64,000 nt of DNA from Geobacteraceae bacterium (GCA_013336525.1 JAAXTM010000001.1:1-64000); one strand, 5' to 3'; shown: positions 35,220 to 43,673, numbered from the stretch's first letter. Numbers and translations: made by a program. Notes: a model not told the origin generated them from the letters alone.

Positions 35220-36455
35220 ATGAAAAGCAAGCATGATATTGATGACGATGACATGATTGAAGATACCGAAGAGACTGATGACGGCAGCTTTGCCGAACTT
35301 TTTGAACAGAGCGGCAAGGAGAACAAGCGCTGGCTGGAGCCGGGGCAGAAGCTGACCGGTAAGGTACTTAAGATCGGCAACGAATTTATCTTCATGGATA
35401 CCGGCCAGAAAGGGGAGGGGGTCATCGAGCGGAAGGAGTTCCTCGATCTTGACGGTAACCTTACCGTCAATGAAGGGGACGAAATATCAGCTTATTTTCT
35501 TTCTTCAAGCCACGGCGAGATGCGCTTCACCACCAAAATCGGCGGCGGCGCTTCCGGGGGCGGAACTGCCCAGCTGGAACAGGCCTGGCAAGCAGGAGTG
35601 CCGGTTGAAGGTGTCGTGGAGAAGGAGATCAAGGGTGGTTACGAGATTAAACTGGGTACGTCCCGTGCGTTTTGTCCGTATTCCCAGATTGCGCTCCGGC
35701 GCGTTGAGAACCCTGAGGCGCTGATCGGCACACGCCTGACGTTTCAGATCAGTGAATACGCAGAAAATGGTCGTAATATAATCGTCTCCCGCCGCTCACT
35801 GCTGGAGGAGGAACAACGCCGTCTGAAAAATGAAGCACAGGCCGGCATCAGTGAAGGGATGACGGTAGACGGAACGGTAACGTCCCTGCAGGACTATGGT
35901 GCCTTTGTTGATATAGGGGGGCTGGAAGGACTTCTTCCGATATCCGAGATCGGTTGGAGCCGGGTAAAAGATGTCCGTGAGGTGTTGACCGTTGGCCAAC
36001 AGTTGAAAGTTGTCATCAAAACAATAGACAAGGAAAAGGAGAGAATTTCCCTCAGTATCAAGGATACTCTTGCTGATCCATGGGAGCAGGTGCCTGCCAG
36101 ATTTCCCGAAGGTTCGTTTCATACCGGCACGGTTGCACGACTGGACACATTCGGCGCGTTTGTTACCATAAGTGACGGAATAGATGGTCTGCTTCATATA
36201 TCCAAGCTGGGTGCCGGTAAACGGATCAACCATCCACGCGAAGTTGTCAAGGAAGGTGAACAGATCGAAGTCAAGATTGAGGGCATCGATCTCGGTAATC
36301 GCCGTATTTCCCTGGCTCTGGCCGGCCCGGCCCGTGCTGCTGCTGAGGAAGAGGCCACAATGACTGAATTTCGTCGTCAGGCAGATGATGGACCCAAAGG
36401 AATGGGGACATTAGCGGACATGTTCAAGCCGAAGGCTCAAAGAGGTAAAAAATAA
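35220..36455 (+). CDS. RNA-binding protein with four S1 domains (RpsA-like)
   Basis: A 411-residue protein with an acidic N-terminus (DIDDDDMIEDTEETDDGSF) followed by four S1/OB-fold repeats beginning near residues 42 (GQKLTGKVLKIG), 127 (GVPVEGVVEKEIKGGYEI), 212 (GMTVDGTVTSLQDYGAFVDIG) and 298 (GSFHTGTVARLDTFGAFVTI). The last two have the canonical YGAFVDIG-type strand. It resembles ribosomal protein S1, but the length and acidic head suggest a paralogue rather than the main ribosomal S1, which usually has six domains. The site CAAAGGAG precedes the ATG. The next gene starts directly after its stop, so they form an operon. Confidence 0.85.
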   Translation: MKSKHDIDDDDMIEDTEETDDGSFAELFEQSGKENKRWLEPGQKLTGKVLKIGNEFIFMDTGQKGEGVIERKEFLDLDGNLTVNEGDEISAYFLSSSHGEMRFTTKIGGGASGGGTAQLEQAWQAGVPVEGVVEKEIKGGYEIKLGTSRAFCPYSQIALRRVENPEALIGTRLTFQISEYAENGRNIIVSRRSLLEEEQRRLKNEAQAGISEGMTVDGTVTSLQDYGAFVDIGGLEGLLPISEIGWSRVKDVREVLTVGQQLKVVIKTIDKEKERISLSIKDTLADPWEQVPARFPEGSFHTGTVARLDTFGAFVTISDGIDGLLHISKLGAGKRINHPREVVKEGEQIEVKIEGIDLGNRRISLALAGPARAAAEEEATMTEFRRQADDGPKGMGTLADMFKPKAQRGKK

Positions 36456-36752
36456 GTGACGGCTGATTTGCCTGCCGAAGATGCTGATTGGGACAGCCGC
36501 TGCAAACAGTGCGGGGAATGCTGTTTTGAAAAAATCGAGGATGAGCGTGGTAATATATTCTACACCCGGACCGCCTGTCGCTTTCTGGACGTAGTCAGCC
36601 GCAAGTGCAAAATTTTTGAGCGGCGTTTTGAAATAAATCCAAGCTGTGTGAAGCTGACTCCGGAACTGGTTCAGACCTTGCGATGGCTTCCGCGTGACTG
36701 CGGATACCATCGCAAGCCTGAACCGGCCAAGGCAGCCAGGAAAAGAAAATAA
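36456..36752 (+). CDS. YkgJ-family cysteine cluster protein
   Basis: A 98-residue protein of the YkgJ / UPF0153 putative zinc- or iron-chelating family. The N-terminal CKQCGECCFEK motif is diagnostic; later cysteines at TACRFLD, RKCKIF, NPSCVKL and RDCGYH complete the cluster. The GTG start follows the stop of the S1-domain gene with no gap (TAAGTG), indicating coupled translation. The C-terminus is Lys/Arg-rich. Function is unknown in the family. Confidence 0.85.
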   Translation: MTADLPAEDADWDSRCKQCGECCFEKIEDERGNIFYTRTACRFLDVVSRKCKIFERRFEINPSCVKLTPELVQTLRWLPRDCGYHRKPEPAKAARKRK

Positions 36753-36774
36753 AGCAGGGACGCAATATTTATGT

Positions 36775-37647
36775 CTATTGCAGTAATCCCTCAACCAGAT
36801 CCAAGACAACTTCGGCCCTGTTGAGAGTGTAGATGTGTACTCCCGGAACGCCAGAGGCCAGAAGTTCCCGGGCCTGGTGCCGGGCGTGGGCAATGCCGAC
36901 TTTCTGAACTGCTGCCGCCCCTCCTGCCTGATCCGCATTTTCCAGTTCGGCAAGAAATTCCGCCGGAATAGATGCCCCGCACAGTGATACGATTCTTTTG
37001 ATGACCTTCAGGCTGACAACCGGCAGGATGCCCGGAATGATCGGCTTGTTAATCCCCGCTTCACGTGCCCGTTTCACAAAAGTGTGGTACAGGCTATTAT
37101 CAAAGAAGAGCTGTGTTATGGCAAAGTCCGCTCCATTATCCAGTTTCTGTTTTAAATATCCCAGATCCGCTTCAAGACTTGGTGACTCCGGGTGTACCTC
37201 CGGGTATCCGGCAACAGCGATTCCCTTGGCTGGAAAAGACGAGCGGATCAGGCCGACCAGATCAGATGCGTACTGGAGAGGCGAGGGGAGTGGCGTTTCT
37301 ACTGAACCATCCTGTGGAAGATCACCGCGCAGAGCCAGGACATTATTAACCCCGGCGGCGGCAAGATCCTCAAGAAAACGGGTAACATCTTCTGCTTTAG
37401 AACCGAGGCATGTCAGGTGTGCCATCGTTTCAATTCCGTACTCCTGTTGAATCCGGGTGACAATTTCAAGGGTATCCACATTGGTACTTCCACCTGCGCC
37501 GTATGTCACTGATGCGAAGAGCGGTTTAAGCACTGCAAGCCTCTGTACGGTCTGGAAAAAAGCGGGCCAGTCTTCGCGAGTTTTCGGTGGAAAAAATTCA
37601 AGTGAAATAAACTGTTTATTCTGGTTTATGGAATCAATGATTTTCAT
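36775..37647 (-). CDS. metF: 5,10-methylenetetrahydrofolate reductase
   Basis: A 290-residue FAD-dependent TIM-barrel enzyme that reduces methylene-THF to methyl-THF for methionine synthesis and, in anaerobes, for C1 metabolism. Seen are SLEFFPPKTRE with the catalytic Glu near residue 17, FASVTYGAGGS, the NVLALRGD segment with the conserved Arg-Gly-Asp, VAGYPEVHPES, GADFAITQLFFDN and IIPGILPV. It has the length of bacterial MetF, with no SAM-regulatory extension. GGAG precedes the ATG. It stands alone, divergent from the DUF815 gene and convergent with the YkgJ-type gene. Confidence 0.96.
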   Translation of the reverse strand: MKIIDSINQNKQFISLEFFPPKTREDWPAFFQTVQRLAVLKPLFASVTYGAGGSTNVDTLEIVTRIQQEYGIETMAHLTCLGSKAEDVTRFLEDLAAAGVNNVLALRGDLPQDGSVETPLPSPLQYASDLVGLIRSSFPAKGIAVAGYPEVHPESPSLEADLGYLKQKLDNGADFAITQLFFDNSLYHTFVKRAREAGINKPIIPGILPVVSLKVIKRIVSLCGASIPAEFLAELENADQAGGAAAVQKVGIAHARHQARELLASGVPGVHIYTLNRAEVVLDLVEGLLQ

Positions 37648-37749
37648 ACATCTCCATTATTAGGTCCTGAACAATAAATTACGAACACCCCTTTTTATAT
37701 AAAAGTTAAATCAAATAGCAATAGAAGATTCATCTCAGGATTTTTTGAT

Positions 37750-37779
37750 TTGACAGCAAACAGCCTGATGACGTATACA
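37750..37779 (+). promoter_or_regulatory. Candidate sigma-70 promoter for the DUF815 gene
   Basis: A consensus TTGACA (37750-37755) is followed after 18 bp by TATACA (37774-37779), about 70 bp upstream of the start codon and in the right orientation. Confidence 0.55.
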
Positions 37780-37848
37780 GTTAGCCCGTTTTTGTGTTTT
37801 TTACCAGCTAGTTAGCAAAAATATTGCAAATAAGTGAGAAATGAAATC

Positions 37849-38739
37849 ATGTTCAATTTAAAGCCTGATGTTGTTGCAAGACTGGAACGCGTGCTGAGTT
37901 CTGTCGAAATGTTACTTCCCAAAGCCTGTGCTCCCATTGATTGGGAACAGTGCACCGCTGCCAACTGGCGTCGTCACTCGTTCTCCGGGTACCTTGAGCC
38001 GGTTCGCGTAACCGATACAACCACGTTGAAGGAGCTTCTTGGGGTAGAAGAGCAAAAAGAAGTCATGGTCAACAACACTCGACAGTTTCTGTCCGGACTG
38101 CCGGCAAACAACGCCCTTTTGTGGGGCTCGCGTGGTTCTGGTAAATCTTCTCTGGTCAAGGCGCTACTGAACGAGTTTGCACCGAAGGGGTTACGTTTTA
38201 TCCAGGTTGAAAAGGAAGACCTGATCTATCTTTCCGAGATATTCACTGCCGTTGAGAACCAGCCATACCGGTTTATCCTGCTCTGTGATGACCTGACATT
38301 TGAAGTAGGCGAGCTTAGTTACAAGATGCTGAAAAGCGCTCTGGATGGCTCGGTTTATTCTGCACCGGAAAATGTTCTTATTTACGTTACCTCAAACCGA
38401 CGCCATCTTCTGCCGGAATATGAGTCCGATCATTTGGGGGGCAAGTTCGTCAAAGGCGAGCTTCAGCAGAGTGAAGCTATGGAGGAAAAAGTTTCTCTTT
38501 CCGATCGTTTCGGTATCTGGGTCGCTTTTTATGCGTTCTCTCAGGATCGCTATCTCGATGCTGTACGACTTAATGTTGAAAAAGAATCCAGCCTGCGTAA
38601 TGTACATATCCCATGGAGCAGCGACATAGAGCGCGACGCAATCCAGTGGTCTCATGACAAAAGCAAACGCTGCGGTCGGACCGCTTTCCAATTTGCCAAA
38701 AACTGGGTTGGCCGATATCTGCTTACTGCCAAGCCCTGA
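37849..38739 (+). CDS. DUF815-family AAA+ ATPase
   Basis: A 296-residue P-loop ATPase. Visible are a Walker A loop LLWGSRGSGKSSLVKALL (about residue 90), Walker B-like FILLCDDLTF, and a sensor-1 strand VLIYVTSNRRHLLPE, in the order of the DUF815 family. Its members resemble AAA+ ATPases such as DnaC but have no assigned role. The frame could start at GTG 37834; ATG 37849 (MFNLKPDVVARL) is preferred, though neither site has a strong ribosome binding sequence. It precedes the iron-uptake block by 78 bp. Confidence 0.8.
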   Translation: MFNLKPDVVARLERVLSSVEMLLPKACAPIDWEQCTAANWRRHSFSGYLEPVRVTDTTTLKELLGVEEQKEVMVNNTRQFLSGLPANNALLWGSRGSGKSSLVKALLNEFAPKGLRFIQVEKEDLIYLSEIFTAVENQPYRFILLCDDLTFEVGELSYKMLKSALDGSVYSAPENVLIYVTSNRRHLLPEYESDHLGGKFVKGELQQSEAMEEKVSLSDRFGIWVAFYAFSQDRYLDAVRLNVEKESSLRNVHIPWSSDIERDAIQWSHDKSKRCGRTAFQFAKNWVGRYLLTAKP

Positions 38740-38761
38740 TAAAACGTAATATATATTTTTC

Positions 38762-38790
38762 TTGCATTATTTATTCGCCCTCCTTATATT
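38762..38790 (+). promoter_or_regulatory. Candidate sigma-70 promoter of fur
   Basis: TTGCAT (38762-38767) and TATATT (38785-38790) have 17-bp spacing. Transcription would begin close to 38797, inside the palindrome at 38773-38819. Confidence 0.5.
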
Positions 38791-38819
38791 GATTTTCATG
38801 TTCAATAGGGAGGGCGAAT
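38773..38819 (+). promoter_or_regulatory. Nested palindrome over -10, leader, RBS and start of fur
   Basis: A perfect 11-bp outer inverted repeat ATTCGCCCTCC / GGAGGGCGAAT (38773-38783 and 38809-38819) encloses an inner TATTGA / TCAATA pair (38787-38792 and 38802-38807). The right outer arm contains the GGAGGG ribosome binding site and the first two bases of the fur ATG. The inner AT-rich palindrome resembles a Fur operator. It could be a DNA operator for autoregulation, or, if transcription starts upstream of 38773, an RNA hairpin hiding the ribosome binding site. Confidence 0.6.
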
Positions 38820-39249
38820 GATTCTCGAAAAGAAAAAAATGTTTAACGACTTTTCTGCATCCAAAGGTCTTCGCTCAACACGTCAACGTGATATCATCCT
38901 CGATATATTCCTCTCTACCCATCAGCATGTCAGCGTTGAAGAACTTTACCTGAAAATCAAGTCCAGTAACCCCGGCATAGGCCACGCCACTGTCTATCGC
39001 ACTCTTAAACTGTTTACAGAGGCCGGTCTGGCGCGCGAAATCCTGCTGCATGATGGCCAGACCCGCTATGAACATGTTGTGAAGGGTGAACATCATGACC
39101 ATCTGGTTTGCACCGGTTGCAACTCAATCATTGAATTCGAAGATGAAACTATTGAAAAGCTGCAGGAAGAAGTTGCTGCACGCCACGGTTTTCTGATTAA
39201 AAATCACAAAATGGAAATATATGGTCTCTGCGCTAATTGCAGGCGATAG
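38818..39249 (+). CDS. fur: Fur-family ferric uptake regulator
   Basis: A 143-residue metal-responsive repressor. The winged-helix domain (LRSTRQRDIILDIFLSTHQHVSVEEL, GHATVYRTLKLFTEAGLA) is followed by the dimerisation domain with the metal motif EHHDHLVCTGCNSIIEFED (two His plus CxxC) and a final LCANC pair for structural zinc. The GHATVYRT recognition helix is typical of Fur rather than Zur. Placement just upstream of feoB supports iron control, although PerR-type function is not excluded. The start has AGGGAGG and lies in a nested palindrome. Confidence 0.92.
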   Translation: MILEKKKMFNDFSASKGLRSTRQRDIILDIFLSTHQHVSVEELYLKIKSSNPGIGHATVYRTLKLFTEAGLAREILLHDGQTRYEHVVKGEHHDHLVCTGCNSIIEFEDETIEKLQEEVAARHGFLIKNHKMEIYGLCANCRR

Positions 39250-39266
39250 AGTACTTTTCACCTCAA

Positions 39267-39298
39267 CCCTCTTCATAATAGGAGAGGGCGTTTTTTTT
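39267..39298 (+). terminator. Terminator between fur and feoB
   Basis: CCCTCT / AGAGGG with a 10-base loop is followed by CG and eight Ts (39291-39298). It ends 46 bp before the feoB start. It should end the fur transcript or set a low read-through into feoB. Confidence 0.8.
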
Positions 39299-39344
39299 GC
39301 TTACAACTGAAATTGAATATCAAAAGCATAAAAGGAAGCAAACC

Positions 39345-41330
39345 ATGTCCACATGCTGCAGTAAACAGTCTGAAGCAACTATTAGCGGGAACGCAAAGAA
39401 AGTTGCCCTTGTTGGCAACCCCAATGTCGGCAAGAGTGTACTTTTCAACGCCTTGACCGGTGCTTACGTTACTGTTTCAAATTACCCCGGAACATCTGTT
39501 GAGGTTTCACGGGGGAGTGTTACCATCAACGGGCAGCAGTGGGAGGTGATCGACACCCCAGGCATGTATTCAATCCACACTATTACCGAAGAGGAACGGG
39601 TGGCCCGCGAGATTCTCCTGCACGAGACTCCGGATGTGGTTATTCATGTGCTGGATGCCCGTAATCTTGAGCGAATGCTGGCGATGACAATCCAGTTAAT
39701 TGAGGCCGGTCTACCGGTAATTCTGGTTGTCAACATCATGGATGAGGCCGAACGGATGGGACTGACCATTGATCTTGAGTTGCTTCAGCAAAAACTCGGC
39801 ATTCCGGTGATCGGGGCGGCAACCGCTCGCAAGCGCGGCATAGACGAGATACGAAAGGCAATGAACGGTTATCGCTGTGCCTGCGAGCAGCAGCGTTTTG
39901 AATACAGCCGCTTGCTGGAGCATGACATAAACGAGGTCGCTTGTATGATGCAGGGGGAGTACATCCTCTCCCGCCGGGCTCTGGCCCTGCTGCTGCTGCA
40001 GCAGGATGAGGAAATCACCGAAATGGTGCGTCACCGCGAGGGTGACGGCTATGCACCACTGGCTGAGAAAATACGGGAGATCGCCTTCGACCGCCGTGAA
40101 TCGTTCCATCTGGACCTGTCGCTTGAGCGTAACGAAATGGGGCGGCGGATCGTAAACGGTGTTTTCTCTGCACCTGAAAAACGTGTGGTTACTGCGGCCG
40201 AGCGTTTGTCACGTCTGGCAGTGAGGCCGTTGACCGGCATACCGATGCTGCTGATTGTGCTTTACTTCGGGCTCTATCAGTTTGTCGGCGTCTTTGGTGC
40301 AGGCACCCTGGTCGATTTTCTGGAAGGGAAGCTTTTTGAGGAACTGTTCAATCCCTGGGTAACCGGAGTAGTCAAAAACCTGATTCCATGGGAGATGATT
40401 CAGGAGCTGTTCGTCGGTGAATATGGCATAATAACCCTCGGCATCCGTTATGCTGTCGGTATTATACTGCCGATTGTGGCCACCTTTTTCATTTTCTTTT
40501 CCTTTCTGGAGGATACCGGTTATTTCCCGCGCCTGGCGCTTCTGGTTGACCGCCTCTTCAAGCATTTCGGCATGAGCGGTCGGGCAGTGATCCCGATGGT
40601 GCTCGGTTTCGGCTGCGATACAATGGCCACCATGGTCACACGCACCCTTGAAACCACCCGTGAGCGGGTCATCGCCACCATACTCCTGTCGCTGGCGATC
40701 CCCTGCTCGGCACAGCTAGGTGTGATCATGTCACTCCTCTCCAAGTTTCCCGGTGCACTGGCGATGTGGGGCGGTTGTCTGTTGCTGCTCTTCGTAGTTG
40801 TCGGGATGCTCTCGGCTAAAATTCTGCCGGGCGAGGCACCTATGTTCTACATGGAGCTCCCGCCGATGCGACTGCCCCAGTTCGGCAACGTAGTCACCAA
40901 GACCTACACCCGCATGCAGTGGTATTTTATGGAGATCCTGCCGCTGTTCGTACTGGCCTCGGTACTGCTCTGGCTGGGTAAGATCACCGGTTTCTTCGAA
41001 AAAATGATTAACGCCATGACACCGGTTATGGCCTCCATAGGTCTGCCCAAAGAGGCGGCAGTGGCCTTTATCTTCGGCTTCTTCCGTCGTGACTACGGCG
41101 CTGCCGGACTGTACGAACTGCAGAGCAAAGGGCTGATGGATGCCCGTCAGTTAACGGTGGCCGCCGTGACCTTGACACTCTTTATTCCCTGTGTCGCGCA
41201 GTTCCTGATCATGAAGAAAGAACGTGGTTGGAAGGTAGCCGGTGCCATCGGCGTTTTCGTCAGTCTGTTTGCCTTCGGCAGCGGCTATGTCCTGAATAAG
41301 GCGCTGCTCGTGACCGGATTGTTGTCATGA
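39345..41330 (+). CDS. feoB: Ferrous iron transporter FeoB
   Basis: A 661-residue inner-membrane iron(II) transporter. The N-terminal G domain has the Walker A GNPNVGKS (about residue 22), the switch region NYPGTSVE and DTPGMYS. The usual NxxD motif is seen as NIMDEAERMG. A helical insertion domain and about eight to ten membrane segments follow, with the conserved EDTGYFPR, GFGCDT and FFRRDYGAAG motifs. The ATG at 39345 follows AAAAGGAAG; a 16-codon upstream extension is rejected. It overlaps the next gene by ATGA. Confidence 0.96.
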   Translation: MSTCCSKQSEATISGNAKKVALVGNPNVGKSVLFNALTGAYVTVSNYPGTSVEVSRGSVTINGQQWEVIDTPGMYSIHTITEEERVAREILLHETPDVVIHVLDARNLERMLAMTIQLIEAGLPVILVVNIMDEAERMGLTIDLELLQQKLGIPVIGAATARKRGIDEIRKAMNGYRCACEQQRFEYSRLLEHDINEVACMMQGEYILSRRALALLLLQQDEEITEMVRHREGDGYAPLAEKIREIAFDRRESFHLDLSLERNEMGRRIVNGVFSAPEKRVVTAAERLSRLAVRPLTGIPMLLIVLYFGLYQFVGVFGAGTLVDFLEGKLFEELFNPWVTGVVKNLIPWEMIQELFVGEYGIITLGIRYAVGIILPIVATFFIFFSFLEDTGYFPRLALLVDRLFKHFGMSGRAVIPMVLGFGCDTMATMVTRTLETTRERVIATILLSLAIPCSAQLGVIMSLLSKFPGALAMWGGCLLLLFVVVGMLSAKILPGEAPMFYMELPPMRLPQFGNVVTKTYTRMQWYFMEILPLFVLASVLLWLGKITGFFEKMINAMTPVMASIGLPKEAAVAFIFGFFRRDYGAAGLYELQSKGLMDARQLTVAAVTLTLFIPCVAQFLIMKKERGWKVAGAIGVFVSLFAFGSGYVLNKALLVTGLLS

Positions 41331-41518
41331 TCTGCGGATTCTGCGGATTTGAATTTGAGGAAGAAAATGGTAAGAAGGGGTGCGGAGGCTGTTCAGGAGG
41401 ATGTCACAGTGTCCACTGTCCGCGTTGTAACTACAAGAACCCTCTGGAGTCTGGTGTGGTCAAAAAACTGAGAACAATCTTCGGAAATAAAAATACAGGT
41501 AATGGAGATACACAATGA
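41327..41518 (+). CDS. Small Cys-rich Feo-associated protein
   Basis: A 63-residue protein overlapping feoB (ATGA) and the following dtxR-feoA gene. It has three cysteine pairs or clusters: ICGFCGF, GCGGCSGGCH and CPRCN, followed by a basic tail. It could bind Fe-S or zinc and occupies the place where other operons carry FeoC, which also has a cysteine cluster but a winged-helix fold not evident here. Coupled translation on both sides strongly suggests a role in Fe(II) uptake. Confidence 0.75.
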   Translation: MICGFCGFEFEEENGKKGCGGCSGGCHSVHCPRCNYKNPLESGVVKKLRTIFGNKNTGNGDTQ

Positions 41519-42159
41519 AACTTTCGGAAAAAGCAGAAGAGATACTTGAGGCGCTATGGGTTACGGTTGAAGAGAGCGGGGCGGCTTTTCTTGACCCGGA
41601 GAAGATGGGGTTTCCTGCAGATGACCCTGCCTATAAGGAGCTGACCGGTTATGCCATGATCGAGATCCGCCAGGGGATGATCTACTTCCGCCCCGAAGGG
41701 CTCAATGAGGGGAAAATGACCATTCGCCGCCATCGTCTGGCGGAGCGTCTGATGATGGACGTACTCAATATACGTGGCGACGATGGCGAATTCAAGGCAT
41801 GTCAGTTTGAGCATCTGCTCAACGAAGGTGCCGACGTCAAGGTTTGCACCATGCTTAACCATCCTACGACCTGCCCCCACGGTAAACCGATCCCGCCTGG
41901 AGAATGTTGTCATCAGGCCAGGGCCAACGGCGATTTGGGAGTAGTGCCGCTCACCGAGTTTAAGTCGGGGCAGGAGGGGGAGATCGCCTATATCCAGACA
42001 GAAGACAACAAGAAGATGCAGAAGTTGATGGCGATGGGTGTTCTTCCCGGTAACAAGATAATTCTGGTTCAGGCTTACCCCTCCTATATTTTCAGGGTAG
42101 GGTACTCGGAGTTTGCCATTGACTCCAACCTGGCCAAAGAGATTTTTGTGCGGAAATAA
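41515..42159 (+). CDS. DtxR/IdeR-type regulator fused to a FeoA domain
   Basis: A 214-residue protein. Residues 1-135 resemble a DtxR/MntR regulator: a divergent winged helix (SEKAEEILEALWVTVEES), then IRRHRLAERLMMDVLN, CQFEHLL with the family Cys-x-x-Glu-His metal ligands, and HPTTCPHGKPIPPG. Residues 140-214 form a FeoA/SH3-like domain (LTEFKSGQEGEIAYIQ, LMAMGVLPGNKIILV). It therefore combines a second iron sensor with the FeoA partner of FeoB; no separate FeoA is seen here. The start overlaps the Cys-rich gene by four bases. Confidence 0.88.
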   Translation: MKLSEKAEEILEALWVTVEESGAAFLDPEKMGFPADDPAYKELTGYAMIEIRQGMIYFRPEGLNEGKMTIRRHRLAERLMMDVLNIRGDDGEFKACQFEHLLNEGADVKVCTMLNHPTTCPHGKPIPPGECCHQARANGDLGVVPLTEFKSGQEGEIAYIQTEDNKKMQKLMAMGVLPGNKIILVQAYPSYIFRVGYSEFAIDSNLAKEIFVRK

Positions 42160-42195
42160 ACTTGTGGGATCAGTTGTTTGCTCTAGATGGCTGAC

Positions 42196-42996
42196 TTACA
42201 GTTTTTGGCAGACCAGCACCATTTTGTTTTGCGGCTGAAGAACATTATTATGCAGGCTAATCACAGTATAGCCGATTGATTTAACCAGTTGCACCAATTG
42301 CCGCAGGGTGAATATCTGTTTGTGGCGGAACGGCAGAGGAGAATAGAGGGACTCGAGGAAAAGAGCATTCTTGCCTCCACTCAGGCGATACGCCCATTCG
42401 CTTATCCGGTAATAAAGCGCATCACGTCGAGGGGTGTCGAGAAAGAGCCAGCCACCCGGTTTGGTGACGTTATAGGCGTTCTGCAGAGTTTCGGAGGGGA
42501 AGTTGACATGCTCAAGGATGTCCCAAAGCGTCACCACATCAAAGAAATTGGTGAAACCCTGTTGCCAGTGCCGAGACTCGATGGTCTCTTCGTTTAAATC
42601 GATGCCGAATTTCCTTTGGGCGAACTCCCGGAAGATTCCCTGCGGTTCGATGCCATGTACAAAAGCCCCTGAATCGGCCAGAAGACGAGGAAACAGTCCC
42701 GCACCGGCGCCTATATCAAGGCAGTATGATCCGGTCAGGGAAAGATGGTGACTGACAAGGTCCAGGTTTTTCTTGAGCTGTTTTCCGTTGCCAGGAAGCC
42801 GACTTTCTATATAGTCCCATGCCTTTTGGTTAAGAGTCTGCGCGGGATTACCTGTGGACTCGGCTGGCAGGCTGTCCAGGTGGCTGATATAATGAAAACC
42901 ACACGCAGAGCAGGCATAGACCGTCGTCTTTGCAAGTTCGTATGTGCGACTGGCAGCGGTAGCTGCGCATAGTTTACATCGGCTGAAATCGTACAT
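42196..42996 (-). CDS. Class I SAM methyltransferase with N-terminal zinc ribbon
   Basis: A 266-residue methyltransferase with an N-terminal CKLC...CSACGF zinc-ribbon pair (residues 8-33). The methyltransferase-type-23 core has motif I CLDIGAGAGLFPRLLA (about residue 95), VHGIEPQG, VVTLWDILEHV and TKPGGWLFLDTP. Proteins of this build often act on cell-surface sugars or natural products, but no such cluster surrounds it. It is monocistronic, convergent with the feo operon. AGGAGGA lies about 15 bases before the ATG, slightly far. Confidence 0.85.
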   Translation of the reverse strand: MYDFSRCKLCAATAASRTYELAKTTVYACSACGFHYISHLDSLPAESTGNPAQTLNQKAWDYIESRLPGNGKQLKKNLDLVSHHLSLTGSYCLDIGAGAGLFPRLLADSGAFVHGIEPQGIFREFAQRKFGIDLNEETIESRHWQQGFTNFFDVVTLWDILEHVNFPSETLQNAYNVTKPGGWLFLDTPRRDALYYRISEWAYRLSGGKNALFLESLYSPLPFRHKQIFTLRQLVQLVKSIGYTVISLHNNVLQPQNKMVLVCQKL

Positions 42997-43186
42997 AGAT
43001 AAAACTCAATTCCTCCTGCTGTATATTTCCCGTGTCGTGGCTTTCTAACTTGATAAGGCGCAAGTTGGATCTCGTTAGATGGGGTACTTGCTATAGAAGT
43101 AAACCTTCAGATCATTTTTCTGCACAAAATCTTTTATTTTTGTCCTGAATTTTTCCGGCCCTATCAAAATGATGGTGCGATTGTAA

Positions 43187-43222
43187 CAAAAGCCCATAAC
43201 GCACGTGCGTTATGGGCTTTTG
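43187..43222. terminator. Perfect 18-bp stem palindrome downstream of the cytochrome gene
   Basis: CAAAAGCCCATAACGCAC and its exact reverse complement abut to form a 36-bp palindrome with no unpaired loop bases, ending in TTTTG on both strands. It follows the cytochrome gene stop by 58 bp (minus strand) and should act as a terminator there; being symmetrical it may act in both directions. Confidence 0.75.
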
Positions 43223-43279
43223 CCGGTCCGGTTTAGCGGAGGGCGGGCTCAAATAATGCCGCCGTAGCTTGTTATCCGA

Positions 43280-43561
43280 TCACTTCTTATGACATTCGTC
43301 ACACTTGGTTGGTCCCTTTCCCATCGCAACGTGGCACCCTTTGCAGGTTTTGTGGGCCCAGTCCTTCCCGAGGCCTGCAATTTTACCGCCTTTGGCTGTC
43401 TCGTGACAGGCGGTGCACCCCTTTTCCTGCTTGATAGCCATATGTTTTGAGTGAGGGAAGGCGACATTGCCGTTCTTGGCGGGCAGGTTGATTGTGTCGG
43501 CGGACAGGGCTGTACCGGCTGCGAACATAACGAGGGTGATGCTGAGAATGTAACGCTTCAT
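43280..43561 (-). CDS. Periplasmic triheme cytochrome c7 (PpcA family)
   Basis: A 93-residue secreted cytochrome. A Sec signal (MKRYILSITLVMFAAGTALSA) is followed by about 72 mature residues with three CxxCH heme sites: CTACH, CKGCH and CDECH. Extra histidines for bis-His ligation lie at FPHSKH and WAHKTC. The KNGNVAFPHSKH start and the KGPTKCDECHKK end match the PpcA-type cytochromes of Geobacter, which shuttle electrons across the periplasm during extracellular respiration. AAGGAGG and a near-consensus promoter lie upstream. This gene is the strongest taxonomic marker in the window. Confidence 0.94.
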   Translation of the reverse strand: MKRYILSITLVMFAAGTALSADTINLPAKNGNVAFPHSKHMAIKQEKGCTACHETAKGGKIAGLGKDWAHKTCKGCHVAMGKGPTKCDECHKK

Positions 43562-43595
43562 GGTGATGCCTCCTTTGAATTGGAATTTTTTATAC

Positions 43596-43624
43596 TATAT
43601 AAATCCCGAGCCGGGTGATGTCAA
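43596..43624 (-). promoter_or_regulatory. Sigma-70 promoter of the cytochrome c7 gene
   Basis: On the minus strand TTGACA (43624-43619) and TATATA (43601-43596) are spaced by 17 bp, about 35 bp before the start codon. The right end of the deleted transposon copy lies 50 bp upstream of the -35 box. Confidence 0.75.
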
Positions 43625-43673
43625 GTAAAAGGGATAGGAACTTGCTTCTATTAATCTGCCCGGGTAATTCGCT

